From Lentisphaera araneosa HTCC2155 (lineage in GTDB: Bacteria; Verrucomicrobiota; Lentisphaeria; Lentisphaerales; Lentisphaeraceae): a stretch of DNA of 35,577 nt. Positions within the stretch are counted from its first letter, which is position 1; each line of letters opens with the position of its first letter. Of this stretch, positions 25,263 through 34,048 are shown one piece after another. The position numbers were made by a program, and so were the translations under genes. The stretch covers positions 1 to 35,577 of the forward strand of contig NZ_ABCK01000039.1 of the NCBI RefSeq assembly GCF_000170755.1, in the 5' to 3' direction. Under the pieces are notes generated by a model. It was given only the letters and a program-made list of their open reading frames with translations. It was not told the DNA's origin and made no database searches.

Positions 25263-27278
25263 ATGGACAAAGCTAAACTTAAAAATTTCGGTGGAAGTCG
25301 ACAGTTTGTTATTGAATGTGCTGAAGACATTGCCTTGCTTCCTGAACTTCATGAAGCGTTCTGGATGTGCACCAGCGCACCATGCCAACATCTCAACTTT
25401 CCCGAAAGTATCAAAACTCTTCTCGACCGCAATAAATCCGGACGTATTTTTTCTGAAGACATCATTCACTTCTCAAAACATATCTTAGCTCATTACGATT
25501 CATTAGAAGCCTTTGACGAAAAAAGTGATCAGCTCAACTTTTCCCACCTGAAAACCGATAAGCAAGAGCTCGTTGATTGTGCAGAAGAAGTATGCAAAAA
25601 CCTTAATCTAACTGATCCCAAGTTAATTAAGCTAAATGATTTAGAAAACGACAAGCTACTTCTTTCTCGTGGCACTCGCAATGGCGATGGCGTCATCCCC
25701 GCAGAGGACCTTGAGGACAAAGAACTTCGATCAACTGCTGAGCTTATCGTCAAAACTTGCGAGAACTCGCAAGACGTCTCAGGAAGAGATGGCTTTGGTC
25801 AGGCAGCTTTGGATTCCTTCCACAAACAAGTCGTCGATTACCTCAATTGGATTGATGAAGGCGAAAAACATGAGCTCAGCTTCAAGGATCACATCGATGA
25901 GATCTGGGAGCTTTACACAAAACTACACGATCATATCGATCACTTTTTCCAAGCTAGAAAAGCACTCGAATATTGCGAATCCATGGACAAAGGACTCTCA
26001 ACCTCAGACATTAAAAGCGAATGCTTTGAGAATAGCTTAAAAGTAGATGATGAACTCGCGATACTGCCCTTGAGTCCGATTAAAAAATTTAATTCACTTA
26101 GACCCGGCAATCCCCTAAACCCACTTCATCAAAAAACATTTCAAAAATTCTTTAAGGAATACCTCAATAAAATTCTCGGACGACAAGTCATTGAGCTCAA
26201 TGAAAAAATTTGGGAAGAAACTAAAAGTGCATTAGATAGCTATTCAAAATGGATGGGTAAGCGCCCTCAAGGTGAAGTCAGCCACTTAGATGAGCAAACT
26301 TTGAGGGATTATCTCGATAAAGAGCATTACGAAACACTGGGTCAGATCATTCACGAAGACCTAATCTTAGGCGAAAAACTTAGACTTCGAAACCAACTTA
26401 AAGACCTCATCATCCTACAGCAATATTTCGTAGATTTCTGCAATAATTTCGTCAATTATAAATATTTTTACATCCCGAAAAAACGCGCAGCCTTTGAAGC
26501 TGGAACACTTATTCTTGATGGTCGTGTCTTTGACCTCTCGATTCCAGTTTCCAATGTTAATGAACATAGCAAAGTCGCCAAAAGTTCGGGAATGTTTTGC
26601 ATCTACCTTAAAATAAACAAAAAGAATGATAACGAACCTCAGTACATTTGTGCACCTGTTTGCGCTCTCCGCAACAAAGTAAATACTGTTGGCAAACGCG
26701 GTATTTTAATCACCCTCAATGGCGATCATCGCGATGCTCAAATTGTTAAAATTATCGACACCCCTGTAAGCCTTGTTGATTCCATGGTCAACCCCTTCAG
26801 GAAGATCTCAAACTTAATTGTAAGTTCAATCGAAAAAATCAGCTCAAGCTCTGAAAAAAACCTAGAAAAACAGGTTAATTCAAGCACGTCAAACATTCAA
26901 AAAGAGCTCAATGCGCCTGCTGCGAAGAACACTAGCAACGCAAGCTCTTCACGAGATCTCATTTTTACTTTTGCCGCACTAGGATCATCTTTCACTTACA
27001 TCATTGCCAAACTTTCGTCTTTTAATGTATCAGATGTTTTCAATGGAGTCTTTAATGCCTTGCTCATCATACTCATCCCCACATTTATCATCAGCTTGGT
27101 AAAGTTAAGCAAGCGCAACTTGAGTAGCATCATCGAAGCTTCAGGTTTCGCTCTTAACCATCCTTTACGTTTGACTAAGGAACTTTCAAAAGCTTTTGCT
27201 TATCGCAGAGAAATCAATCAAGACTTATTTGATCAAGATAAAGTCCAAATTATAGAACACCTCAACCGTAAACTTTAG
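25263..27278 (+). CDS. Large membrane protein with EF-hand-like loops, unknown function
   Basis: 671 aa from the ATG at 25263 (CTTAGGGAG upstream); a longer reading from 25143 would run into the divergent gene and is rejected. Two EF-hand-like calcium loops: residues 55-66 DRNKSGRIFSED, and 138-149 TRNGDGVIPAED (position 1 is Thr, so degenerate); a third weak one is near 171 (DVSGRDGFG). The middle is helical, with several His/Asp-rich pairs (DHIDEIWELYTKLHDHIDHFF). The C-terminal part has two hydrophobic segments (LIFTFAALGSSFTYIIAKL and VFNALLIILIPTFIISLVKL) followed by a soluble tail. Calcium binding is inferred from the loops. The family is not recognised. Confidence 0.8.
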   Translation: MDKAKLKNFGGSRQFVIECAEDIALLPELHEAFWMCTSAPCQHLNFPESIKTLLDRNKSGRIFSEDIIHFSKHILAHYDSLEAFDEKSDQLNFSHLKTDKQELVDCAEEVCKNLNLTDPKLIKLNDLENDKLLLSRGTRNGDGVIPAEDLEDKELRSTAELIVKTCENSQDVSGRDGFGQAALDSFHKQVVDYLNWIDEGEKHELSFKDHIDEIWELYTKLHDHIDHFFQARKALEYCESMDKGLSTSDIKSECFENSLKVDDELAILPLSPIKKFNSLRPGNPLNPLHQKTFQKFFKEYLNKILGRQVIELNEKIWEETKSALDSYSKWMGKRPQGEVSHLDEQTLRDYLDKEHYETLGQIIHEDLILGEKLRLRNQLKDLIILQQYFVDFCNNFVNYKYFYIPKKRAAFEAGTLILDGRVFDLSIPVSNVNEHSKVAKSSGMFCIYLKINKKNDNEPQYICAPVCALRNKVNTVGKRGILITLNGDHRDAQIVKIIDTPVSLVDSMVNPFRKISNLIVSSIEKISSSSEKNLEKQVNSSTSNIQKELNAPAAKNTSNASSSRDLIFTFAALGSSFTYIIAKLSSFNVSDVFNGVFNALLIILIPTFIISLVKLSKRNLSSIIEASGFALNHPLRLTKELSKAFAYRREINQDLFDQDKVQIIEHLNRKL

Positions 27279-27326
27279 ATTAAAAAACTATTGCCAAAAT
27301 ATTTTTTCTTCATATCTAAAGAAAGA

Positions 27327-27342
27327 AGTGAAAGATTTCACT
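27327..27342. promoter_or_regulatory. Perfect palindrome upstream of sulfatase
   Basis: agtgaaa-ga-tttcact is a perfect 7-bp-arm palindrome 50 bp before the sulfatase ATG. It could be an operator for a regulator of the sulfatase or a small hairpin in its leader. Confidence 0.45.
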
Positions 27343-27392
27343 CTGAGCTGTGAACATATTTATAGACATAATAAAAAACTTAAGGACCGCCC

Positions 27393-28841
27393 ATGAGATT
27401 CATTATCCCTCTTCTTCTTTTTGCTCTGAATCTTTCTGCTGCAGATAAACCCAATATTATTTATATCCTTGCCGATGACCTCGGCTATGGAGACCTAGGC
27501 TGTTATGGCCAAAAAGTTATTCAAACTCCCCATTTAGACAAAATGGCAGCGAACGGAATGAAATTCACGCAACATTACTCAGGCAGTACTGTTTGTGGCC
27601 CTTCACGTAGCTGTTTACTGGAGGGTAAACACTCAGGTAACACTTACGTTCGTGGAAATGGTATGCTCCAAATGCGCCAAGATCCCCACGATTTGATTTT
27701 TCCAAAAGCTCTTCAAAAGGCAGGTTATCACACAGCCATGATCGGCAAATCGGGCATGGGTTGTAATACCGACGATGCGGCTCTCCCCTACCAAAAAGGC
27801 TTTGATTATTTTTTCGGATTCACTTCACACACACAAGCCCACTGGTTTTTCCCCACCCACCTATGGAAAAATGATGGTAAAGTCACCAAGGTTGAATACC
27901 CGAACAATACACTTCACGAAGGCGACAACTACAGCTCTGAAGTGGTCATGAATGAAGCCCTCGATTACGTTGAGAGACAGAAAGATGGTCCTTTTTTCCT
28001 TCACCTCGCCTTTCAAATCCCCCATGCGAGTTTACGTGCCAAAGAAGAATGGAAAGCCAAATATCGTCCAATCCTAAAAGAAAAGCTTTTACCGAAAAAG
28101 GACAAGCACCCCCACTACTCTTACGAGCGCGAACCTAAGACAACTTTTGCAGCGATGGTGTCCTACATGGATCACAATGTTGGGCTACTTAATAAAAAAC
28201 TCGAAGACTTAGGTCTTGCTGAAAACACACTCATCATGTTTGCCAGCGATAATGGCGCCATGCAGGAAGGCGGTCACAAACGCGATAGCTTTGACTCCAA
28301 TGGCGTCCTACGTGGTGGCAAACGCGACATGTATGAAGGTGGTGTTCGAACACCTATGATTGCCTATTGGCCAGGGAAAATCAAAGCTGGTCAAACAAGT
28401 GATCACATTTCTGCCTTTTGGGATATTTCACCCACTGTTCGTGAGCTCGCTGGTGCAAAAGTCCAAGAAGATACTGATGGCATTTCATTTGTCCCCACAC
28501 TCTTAGGCAAAGGCTCACAAACTAAACATGACTACCTCTATTGGGAATTTTTTGAACAAGGTGGCAAGCGCGCCATCAGAATGGGTAAATGGAAATTAAT
28601 TTTGTATAAAACCAACACTGACCTCAACCCAAAAATGGAACTCTTTGATTTAGAAGCTGATATTTCTGAGCAAAAAGACCTTTCAAAACAACTGCCCGAA
28701 AAAGTTTCGGCTCTTCTTAAGCTTATGGATAAGGCACACACACCAGCAGAAAATCCTACTTTTAAATTTGCTTCTGAACGTACGCCTGAAGAATTACAAC
28801 GCCTGAAAAAATCCAAAAAGAAAAAGAATAACAAAAAGTAA
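27393..28841 (+). CDS. Secreted sulfatase (formylglycine-dependent, cysteine type)
   Basis: 482 aa with a signal peptide (MRFIIPLLLFALNLSAA), so probably exported. The sulfatase signature VCGPSRSCLLEGKHSG carries Cys68, which a maturase turns into formylglycine, followed by Pro70 and Arg72. Asp28/Asp29 (ILADDLGYGD) and the FASDNGA block are metal-site ligands. LRGGKRDMYEGGVRTP is the conserved lysine region. The family hydrolyses sulfate esters, often on algal or glycosaminoglycan sugars; the exact substrate is not readable. The C-terminus ends in a lysine-rich tail (KKSKKKKNNKK). It lies directly upstream of the LacI-galactose operon, so a galactose-based sulfated glycan is a reasonable guess. 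Confidence 0.95.
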   Translation: MRFIIPLLLFALNLSAADKPNIIYILADDLGYGDLGCYGQKVIQTPHLDKMAANGMKFTQHYSGSTVCGPSRSCLLEGKHSGNTYVRGNGMLQMRQDPHDLIFPKALQKAGYHTAMIGKSGMGCNTDDAALPYQKGFDYFFGFTSHTQAHWFFPTHLWKNDGKVTKVEYPNNTLHEGDNYSSEVVMNEALDYVERQKDGPFFLHLAFQIPHASLRAKEEWKAKYRPILKEKLLPKKDKHPHYSYEREPKTTFAAMVSYMDHNVGLLNKKLEDLGLAENTLIMFASDNGAMQEGGHKRDSFDSNGVLRGGKRDMYEGGVRTPMIAYWPGKIKAGQTSDHISAFWDISPTVRELAGAKVQEDTDGISFVPTLLGKGSQTKHDYLYWEFFEQGGKRAIRMGKWKLILYKTNTDLNPKMELFDLEADISEQKDLSKQLPEKVSALLKLMDKAHTPAENPTFKFASERTPEELQRLKKSKKKKNNKK

Positions 28842-28900
28842 TCCTAGCAGACTTTCTCAATTAAGATTTGGAGTAGAGTAAAAAACTTTGCTTCAAACAC

Positions 28901-28940
28901 TTGACTTACACGAGTAAGGCTACTAATTTACTCCTGTAAA
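28901..28940 (+). promoter_or_regulatory. lacI/galactose operon promoter with two operator palindromes
   Basis: TTGACT (28901-28906), 17 bp, TAATTT (28924-28929) reads as a sigma70-type promoter. Two matching palindromes overlap it: CTTAC-ACGA-GTAAG (28905-28918, central CG as in LacI-family operators) and TTTAC-TCCT-GTAAA (28927-28940). Their centres are 22 bp apart, about two helical turns. A looser third copy (CTTA...TAAG, 28984-28998) lies just before the lacI ATG. Autoregulation by the LacI protein is inferred. Confidence 0.6.
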
Positions 28941-28948
28941 CTTCTCCC

Positions 28949-28973
28949 GCTCCTTTTTTGAGGAGCTTTTTTT
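28949..28973 (+). terminator. Intrinsic terminator between promoter and lacI
   Basis: gctcct-ttttttg-style loop-aggagc followed by seven T's: a 6-bp stem with a 6-nt loop. It could terminate sulfatase transcription. But it also sits downstream of the TTGACT/TAATTT promoter and before lacI, so it may work as an attenuator of the operon. Confidence 0.7.
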
Positions 28974-29000
28974 AAATCGCTTGCTTAACAGGTGTAAGGT

Positions 29001-30020
29001 ATGATTTCAATGCAGGAACTCGCAGAAATCTGTGGTTATTCACGGGTAAGTGTCTCTGCTGCACTCAATGGCAAAGGAGGAATCTCCGAAAATGCCCGAG
29101 AAAAAATCTTACGTATTGCCAAAGAACATAACTATACCCCAAATAAAATGGCCCATGCCTTAAAGGGGCTTCCATCTTATTTGATCGGCATGTTGATTCG
29201 CGACCTCAGCAATCCCTTTTACACACAAATGATAAAAATCATTGATGACCACCTTCACAAAAAAGGCTATAGCCTCATCGTTTTAAATTCAATGGCAGAC
29301 CTCGAGCGCGAGAAAAAAGCTCTACAAACTCTCTATTCCTATAATGTCGATGGTTTATTTATTGCGCCTTTCGCAAAAGATAATGCCGTAGATAATATCA
29401 CCTCCATTGTGGGCAATCACAAAAAACCCGTCATTATGCTCGATAATCTCAGCCGTGATATTGGTTCGATGTCAATTGGTTTTAATAATCGCAGTGGCGC
29501 TTTTGAAGCGACTCAATATTTAATTGATTGTGGACATACCGAAATTTCTTACTTAGCTGGCCCCGAGAGTTCTCTTTCTTACCGAGAGCGTTCCGCCGGT
29601 TTTATGAACTGTATGCAAAAAAATGAGCTCACTATTAACTCAAACAGTATTTTCCCTTGTGGCTCATCAGCTGAAGATGGTTACACCGCCGCTCTTTCTT
29701 TACTCAAAACAAAAAATCGCCCTAGCGCCTTATTTTGTTTTAATGATTATATCGCTGTCGGGGTCTACCGAGCTGCACAAGAACTCAAACTAAACATCCC
29801 TCAAGATCTTTCAATCATCGGTTTTGACAATATCAATCTTACAAAACTTTTATCACCTGCTTTGAGCACTGTAAATATTCACATCGATAACGTGGCACGA
29901 GATGCCGCTAAAAACATGCTCAAATTCCTAAAAGATGAAAACTATTCACCACAAACAAAAAACCACATTTTTGAACCCGAACTCATCAAACGAGATTCGG
30001 TGCGCAATTTAAAGAAATAA
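29001..30020 (+). CDS. LacI-family transcriptional regulator
   Basis: 339 aa. N-terminal helix-turn-helix (MQELAEICGYSRVSVSAALNG), hinge region around residues 48-57, then a periplasmic-binding-protein-like sugar sensor (IGMLIRDLSNPFYTQMI, LIVLNSMADLEREK, FFCFNDYIAVGVYRAAQELKLNIP-type core, SIIGFDNI). AGGTGTAAGG precedes the ATG. The position, 26 bp before the symporter gene and in the same direction, points to regulation of the galactose operon by a sugar or its phosphate. The effector is not known. Confidence 0.93.
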   Translation: MISMQELAEICGYSRVSVSAALNGKGGISENAREKILRIAKEHNYTPNKMAHALKGLPSYLIGMLIRDLSNPFYTQMIKIIDDHLHKKGYSLIVLNSMADLEREKKALQTLYSYNVDGLFIAPFAKDNAVDNITSIVGNHKKPVIMLDNLSRDIGSMSIGFNNRSGAFEATQYLIDCGHTEISYLAGPESSLSYRERSAGFMNCMQKNELTINSNSIFPCGSSAEDGYTAALSLLKTKNRPSALFCFNDYIAVGVYRAAQELKLNIPQDLSIIGFDNINLTKLLSPALSTVNIHIDNVARDAAKNMLKFLKDENYSPQTKNHIFEPELIKRDSVRNLKK

Positions 30021-30046
30021 TTTTACAAACAAGGAGAAATAACAAC

Positions 30047-31789
30047 ATGAATAACACAGTAACAATCATCTCATTTTTGGTCTTTACTGGCCTAGTGGGA
30101 TTAGCGACTTGGCTAATTACCAAGAAAGATGACCACGAAAGTAGCGATGGTTACTTCCTTGGTGGACGTAGTCTCACCTTCCCCCTGATTGCGGGATCCT
30201 TACTCTTAACTAACCTTTCGACAGAACAGCTCGTCGGCCTAAATGGCGCCGCTTTTCAGCATGGCTTCCACGTTATGGTTTGGGAAGTTTTTGCAGTTGT
30301 AGCTCTCGTCCTCATGGCATTATTTTTCCTACCAAAATTTCTCCGCTCAGGTATCGCCACAGTACCTCAATATCTCGGAGTAAGGTTCGATAATCAAACT
30401 CGTACGATAGTCGATATCATCTTCCTTCTTGCCTACGCAGTTATCTTACTCCCTCTTGTTCTCTATTCAGGTGCTAAAGGCCTCTCCAATATGCTTGATG
30501 TACAAGCACTCACAGGTATTAACAGTGAAATGGGTGTGCTCTGGTTTATGGTTGTTCTTATTGGTATCTTGGGCTCTATATACGCTCTTTTTGGTGGGCT
30601 TCGTACTGTTGCCGTTTCCGACACTATTAATGGCGCTGGTCTATTAATCGGCGGTTTTCTTATTGCATATTTTGGCTTAAAAGCCGTTGGTGATGGTAAT
30701 GGTGCTATTGCTGGCTGGAATACTTTAATGGAAACTGAGCCTGCTCGCTTCAACTCAATTGGTGGTAAAAAAGATAACGTCCCGTTTAGTACCATATTTA
30801 CTGGTGTTGTTCTTCTTAATCTATTCTACTGGTGTACTAACCAGCAAATCATCCAACGTACTTTTGGTGCCTCTAGTCTAGCTGAAGGCCAAAAGGGCGT
30901 ACTTCTCACTGGAGGTCTTAAACTTCTAGGACCTATATACCTTGTCATCCCAGGAATGATAGCTTTCCATCTTTATGGTCACCTAGGGATAGGTAATGAC
31001 GATGCCTATGGAACCCTCGTGAAAAATGTTCTACCTGGTCCACTTACAGGTTTTTTTGCCGCTGTAATGGTTGGTGCAATTCTTTCTTCCTTTAACTCTG
31101 CACTCAACTCAACATGTACAATTTTCTCTTTAGGTATATATCCAAAAATCAAAAAAGATGCTACTGAAGATGAAGTAGTAAAATCAGGCAAATTATTTGG
31201 TCTTGTTATTGCGATCTCTTCAATTTTAATTGCTCCAATGCTTGCAGGGCAACAAAGCCTTTTTGATTATCTTCAAGCAATGAATGCCATCTACTTTATT
31301 CCGCTATTTTCTGTAATCCTCGTAGGCATGCTTACTAAACGTGTCCCTGCTATCGCAGCAAAAATTGGTATTGCCTTCGGTTTTATAAGCATTATGACTG
31401 GCTACTTCGTACCACCAGTAAAAGAAGCTTTATCTGGAATTAATAATTTCCATTTTCTCGGCATGGTTTTCGCGAGTATAATTATACTCATGCTCATTAT
31501 TGGGAAAGTGGCGCCTCGTGAAACCGACTTCATTCAAGAAGATGTAAAAGCTGTCGACATGACTGCTTGGAAACATGCTAAACTGACCGGTGGCATCCTT
31601 ATTGTTCTAGTGGGAATAATCTATGCAATATTTGCAGATTTTTCTGCTCTAAGTAAAGACTATAACAACCCTGAAGGTAATGCTAAATACGAACAATACC
31701 AAAAAGCTGCCGAAGAACGTAAAAAGATTGAAAACGCTATACCAGATGCCGATGCTCCAGTAGAAGCACCAGCTCTGGAGCCGCAATAA
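30047..31789 (+). CDS. Sodium/galactose-type solute symporter (SSS family)
   Basis: 580 aa with about 14 transmembrane segments, inner membrane. NLSTEQLVGLNGAAF (56-70) and the GGLRT loop put it in the SSS family, near YidK and Vibrio SGLT. Residues known to contact galactose in vSGLT appear conserved: Gln61 (Q69 there), Glu80 (E88), Asn258, Tyr261 and Trp262 (N260, Y263, W264), Lys292 (K294) and Gln410 (Q428); Ser347/Ser348 fit the Na+ site. Position 83 (S91 in vSGLT) is Ala. The N-terminus is outside-facing in this family. AAGGAGAAATAACAAC precedes the ATG. The C-terminus has a 60-residue acidic/Pro-rich tail. Context (galK, galE, pyrophosphorylase) supports Na+-driven galactose uptake. Confidence 0.93.
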   Translation: MNNTVTIISFLVFTGLVGLATWLITKKDDHESSDGYFLGGRSLTFPLIAGSLLLTNLSTEQLVGLNGAAFQHGFHVMVWEVFAVVALVLMALFFLPKFLRSGIATVPQYLGVRFDNQTRTIVDIIFLLAYAVILLPLVLYSGAKGLSNMLDVQALTGINSEMGVLWFMVVLIGILGSIYALFGGLRTVAVSDTINGAGLLIGGFLIAYFGLKAVGDGNGAIAGWNTLMETEPARFNSIGGKKDNVPFSTIFTGVVLLNLFYWCTNQQIIQRTFGASSLAEGQKGVLLTGGLKLLGPIYLVIPGMIAFHLYGHLGIGNDDAYGTLVKNVLPGPLTGFFAAVMVGAILSSFNSALNSTCTIFSLGIYPKIKKDATEDEVVKSGKLFGLVIAISSILIAPMLAGQQSLFDYLQAMNAIYFIPLFSVILVGMLTKRVPAIAAKIGIAFGFISIMTGYFVPPVKEALSGINNFHFLGMVFASIIILMLIIGKVAPRETDFIQEDVKAVDMTAWKHAKLTGGILIVLVGIIYAIFADFSALSKDYNNPEGNAKYEQYQKAAEERKKIENAIPDADAPVEAPALEPQ

Positions 31790-31850
31790 TTAATTAAATC
31801 CTAAAACAAAGGCAAGCCTCACTTAACATGGGGCTTGTATGAAATAAACT

Positions 31851-33008
31851 ATGAGCCAAAATAACCTTCCACTCTTTTCCGAAACATTCGGATGCTCTCC
31901 AGACCTTCTTGCGCAGGCCCCAGGCCGTCTAGAAGTTCTCGGTAATCATACGGATTATAACGAGGGCTATGTCCTCTCCACTGCTGTAAATTGCACAACT
32001 CAGATTAGCTTTCGCAAGATAGAAGGCGAGACTTGCAAAGTTTCCAGTCCATTCATGAACGATGGTATTCGCGAGTTCAAACTCAGTAAAATTGCAGAAC
32101 CCGCAGAGGGAAAAGATTGGACCAATTATATCCGCGGCACAGTTGTTGCCCTACAAGAACGCGGATATGAAATTGGTGCTTTTGAGGCTCTAGTCACTTC
32201 AAATGTCCCACTTTCTGCTGGCATGAGTAGCTCAGCCTCGCTGGAAATGACTTTAGTAACTGGTCTTGATGAACTTTATTCACTCGGCCTCACAAATAAA
32301 GAAAAAGCTCTTGTGGGTCAGGCATGTGAAAACAATTACATCGGCGCTAATACTGGTCTCATGGATCAACTTACTTCACTTTCTGGTCAAGAAGGTCAAC
32401 TAGTTATTAGTGAATACCGCGATATCACTGTCAATCACACCCCACTCCCAACCGAGTTAGCACTTGTTGTCCTAAATTCACATGTGGCACACGATTTAAG
32501 CCTCGAATATAACGAACGCCGTGAACAGTGCGAAAACGCCGTAGCCACACTCCAAAAATTTAAGCCTGAAATCAAAGCCCTTCGCGATGTCGATCTCGAC
32601 TTTCTCCTTAGTCACAAAAACGATTTAGCTGAAAATGATTTCAAACGTGCTCTCCATGTTGTAGGCGAAAACGCTCGAGTTCATCAAGCCCAAGAGTTTT
32701 TGAAAAATGCTGATTATGCCGCTTTCGGGCAGTTGCTTTTCGAATCTCATCAAAGCTCAATGGATAATTTTGAAAATTCATGTCCTGAACTCGACTCACT
32801 CATCGAAATTGCCAAAGCTTCACCCCTTTGTCTTGGTGCTCGTCTGAGTGGTGGTGGTTTTGGCGGTATCTCCATACATTTAGTGAAAAATAATGATTCT
32901 AAACAATATGCTAAAGAAACTGCACTTGCATACAAAGAAAAATCGGGTAAAGAAATACAAACCATTATCTGTCAAGCCGCACAAGGTGCTCTGACTAAAA
33001 AAATCTAG
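31851..33008 (+). CDS. galK: Galactokinase
   Basis: 385 aa GHMP kinase making galactose 1-phosphate from galactose and ATP. Galactokinase signature PGRLEVLGNHTDYNEGYVL (24-42; the usual GEHTDYN has Asn in place of Glu), the ATP-binding loop LSAGMSSSASLEM (121-133), catalytic Asp172 (LMDQLTSL), and the third motif LSGGGFGG. Gap to the symporter 61 bp, with a small hairpin at 31813-31837; no clear Shine-Dalgarno, so translation may depend on readthrough or coupling. 12 bp separate it from galE. Confidence 0.95.
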   Translation: MSQNNLPLFSETFGCSPDLLAQAPGRLEVLGNHTDYNEGYVLSTAVNCTTQISFRKIEGETCKVSSPFMNDGIREFKLSKIAEPAEGKDWTNYIRGTVVALQERGYEIGAFEALVTSNVPLSAGMSSSASLEMTLVTGLDELYSLGLTNKEKALVGQACENNYIGANTGLMDQLTSLSGQEGQLVISEYRDITVNHTPLPTELALVVLNSHVAHDLSLEYNERREQCENAVATLQKFKPEIKALRDVDLDFLLSHKNDLAENDFKRALHVVGENARVHQAQEFLKNADYAAFGQLLFESHQSSMDNFENSCPELDSLIEIAKASPLCLGARLSGGGFGGISIHLVKNNDSKQYAKETALAYKEKSGKEIQTIICQAAQGALTKKI

Positions 33009-33020
33009 GGGGATTTTCTC

Positions 33021-34037
33021 ATGAAAAAAATACTTGTTACAGGTGGAGCGGGTTACATTGGCTCACACACTTGCCTTGAACTTCTCAACTCTGGTTATGA
33101 AGTTGTCGTTGTCGATGATCTCTCTAACTCAGTCACTGAATCATTAACTCGTGTTGAACAACTAGCTAATGGTAAAAAAATCAAATTCCATAAAGTTGAT
33201 CTACTCGACAAAGAAGCACTCAATGAGGTATTTGTTAAAGAAGGCAATGTTCATGCAGTTATTCATTTTGCCGCAAAAAAAGCCGTTGGTGAATCTGTTG
33301 AGAAACCTCTCTATTACTACTCAAATAACATCACTGGCTCACTCAACCTTTTTGAAGTCATGAAAGCCAACAATGTGGATAAAATCGTTTTCAGTTCATC
33401 TGCTACCGTATACGGCGACCCTGAATCTGTACCGATTAAAGAAGATGCTCATATCGGCGCAACAAATCCATATGGCCACACCAAAGCTATGATGGAGCAA
33501 ATCCTCATGGATACTGGCAAAGCTACTGATTGGGGCGTTGCACTGCTTCGTTACTTTAATCCTGTTGGAGCTCATGAATCAGGCACTATCGGCGAAGACC
33601 CTGAATACCCCAACAATCTCCTCCCTTTTGTCAGTCAGGTTGCCGCTGGCATTCGCGAGCAAGTGACGATTTTTGGCGATGACTACGATACTCCCGACGG
33701 CACAGGTGTGCGCGATTACATCCACGTCGTTGACCTGGCCCAAGCTCACGTAAAATCAATCGAAAAACTCGACACTCAAGACAAAGGCACGCTTATTTAT
33801 AATATTGGTACGGGCCGCGGCTACTCAGTTAAAGAAATGGTCGAAGCCTTCCGCCGCATTTCTGGCCAAGAGATCAAAGCTGTGGTTGGCCCACGTCGCG
33901 AAGGTGATATTGGTGAATGTACTGCTGATGCCACTCTCGCAAACAATGACTTAGCTTGGCACGCTAAATACGACTTGGATGACATGATTGCTTCCGCCTG
34001 GAAATGGCAATCAGAAAATCCAAACGGTTACAAATAA
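33021..34037 (+). CDS. galE: UDP-glucose 4-epimerase
   Basis: 338 aa extended SDR. NAD-binding GGAGYIGSH (8-16), SSATVYG active-site serine region (125-132), YxxxK at Tyr151/Lys155 (NPYGHTK), and GVRDYIHVVDLAQAH. Interconverts UDP-galactose and UDP-glucose in the cytoplasm. AGGGGGATTTTCTC precedes the ATG. Sits between galK and the pyrophosphorylase, with gaps of 12 and 11 bp, so part of the same operon. Confidence 0.97.
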   Translation: MKKILVTGGAGYIGSHTCLELLNSGYEVVVVDDLSNSVTESLTRVEQLANGKKIKFHKVDLLDKEALNEVFVKEGNVHAVIHFAAKKAVGESVEKPLYYYSNNITGSLNLFEVMKANNVDKIVFSSSATVYGDPESVPIKEDAHIGATNPYGHTKAMMEQILMDTGKATDWGVALLRYFNPVGAHESGTIGEDPEYPNNLLPFVSQVAAGIREQVTIFGDDYDTPDGTGVRDYIHVVDLAQAHVKSIEKLDTQDKGTLIYNIGTGRGYSVKEMVEAFRRISGQEIKAVVGPRREGDIGECTADATLANNDLAWHAKYDLDDMIASAWKWQSENPNGYK

Positions 34038-34048
34038 GGGGCTCCATC

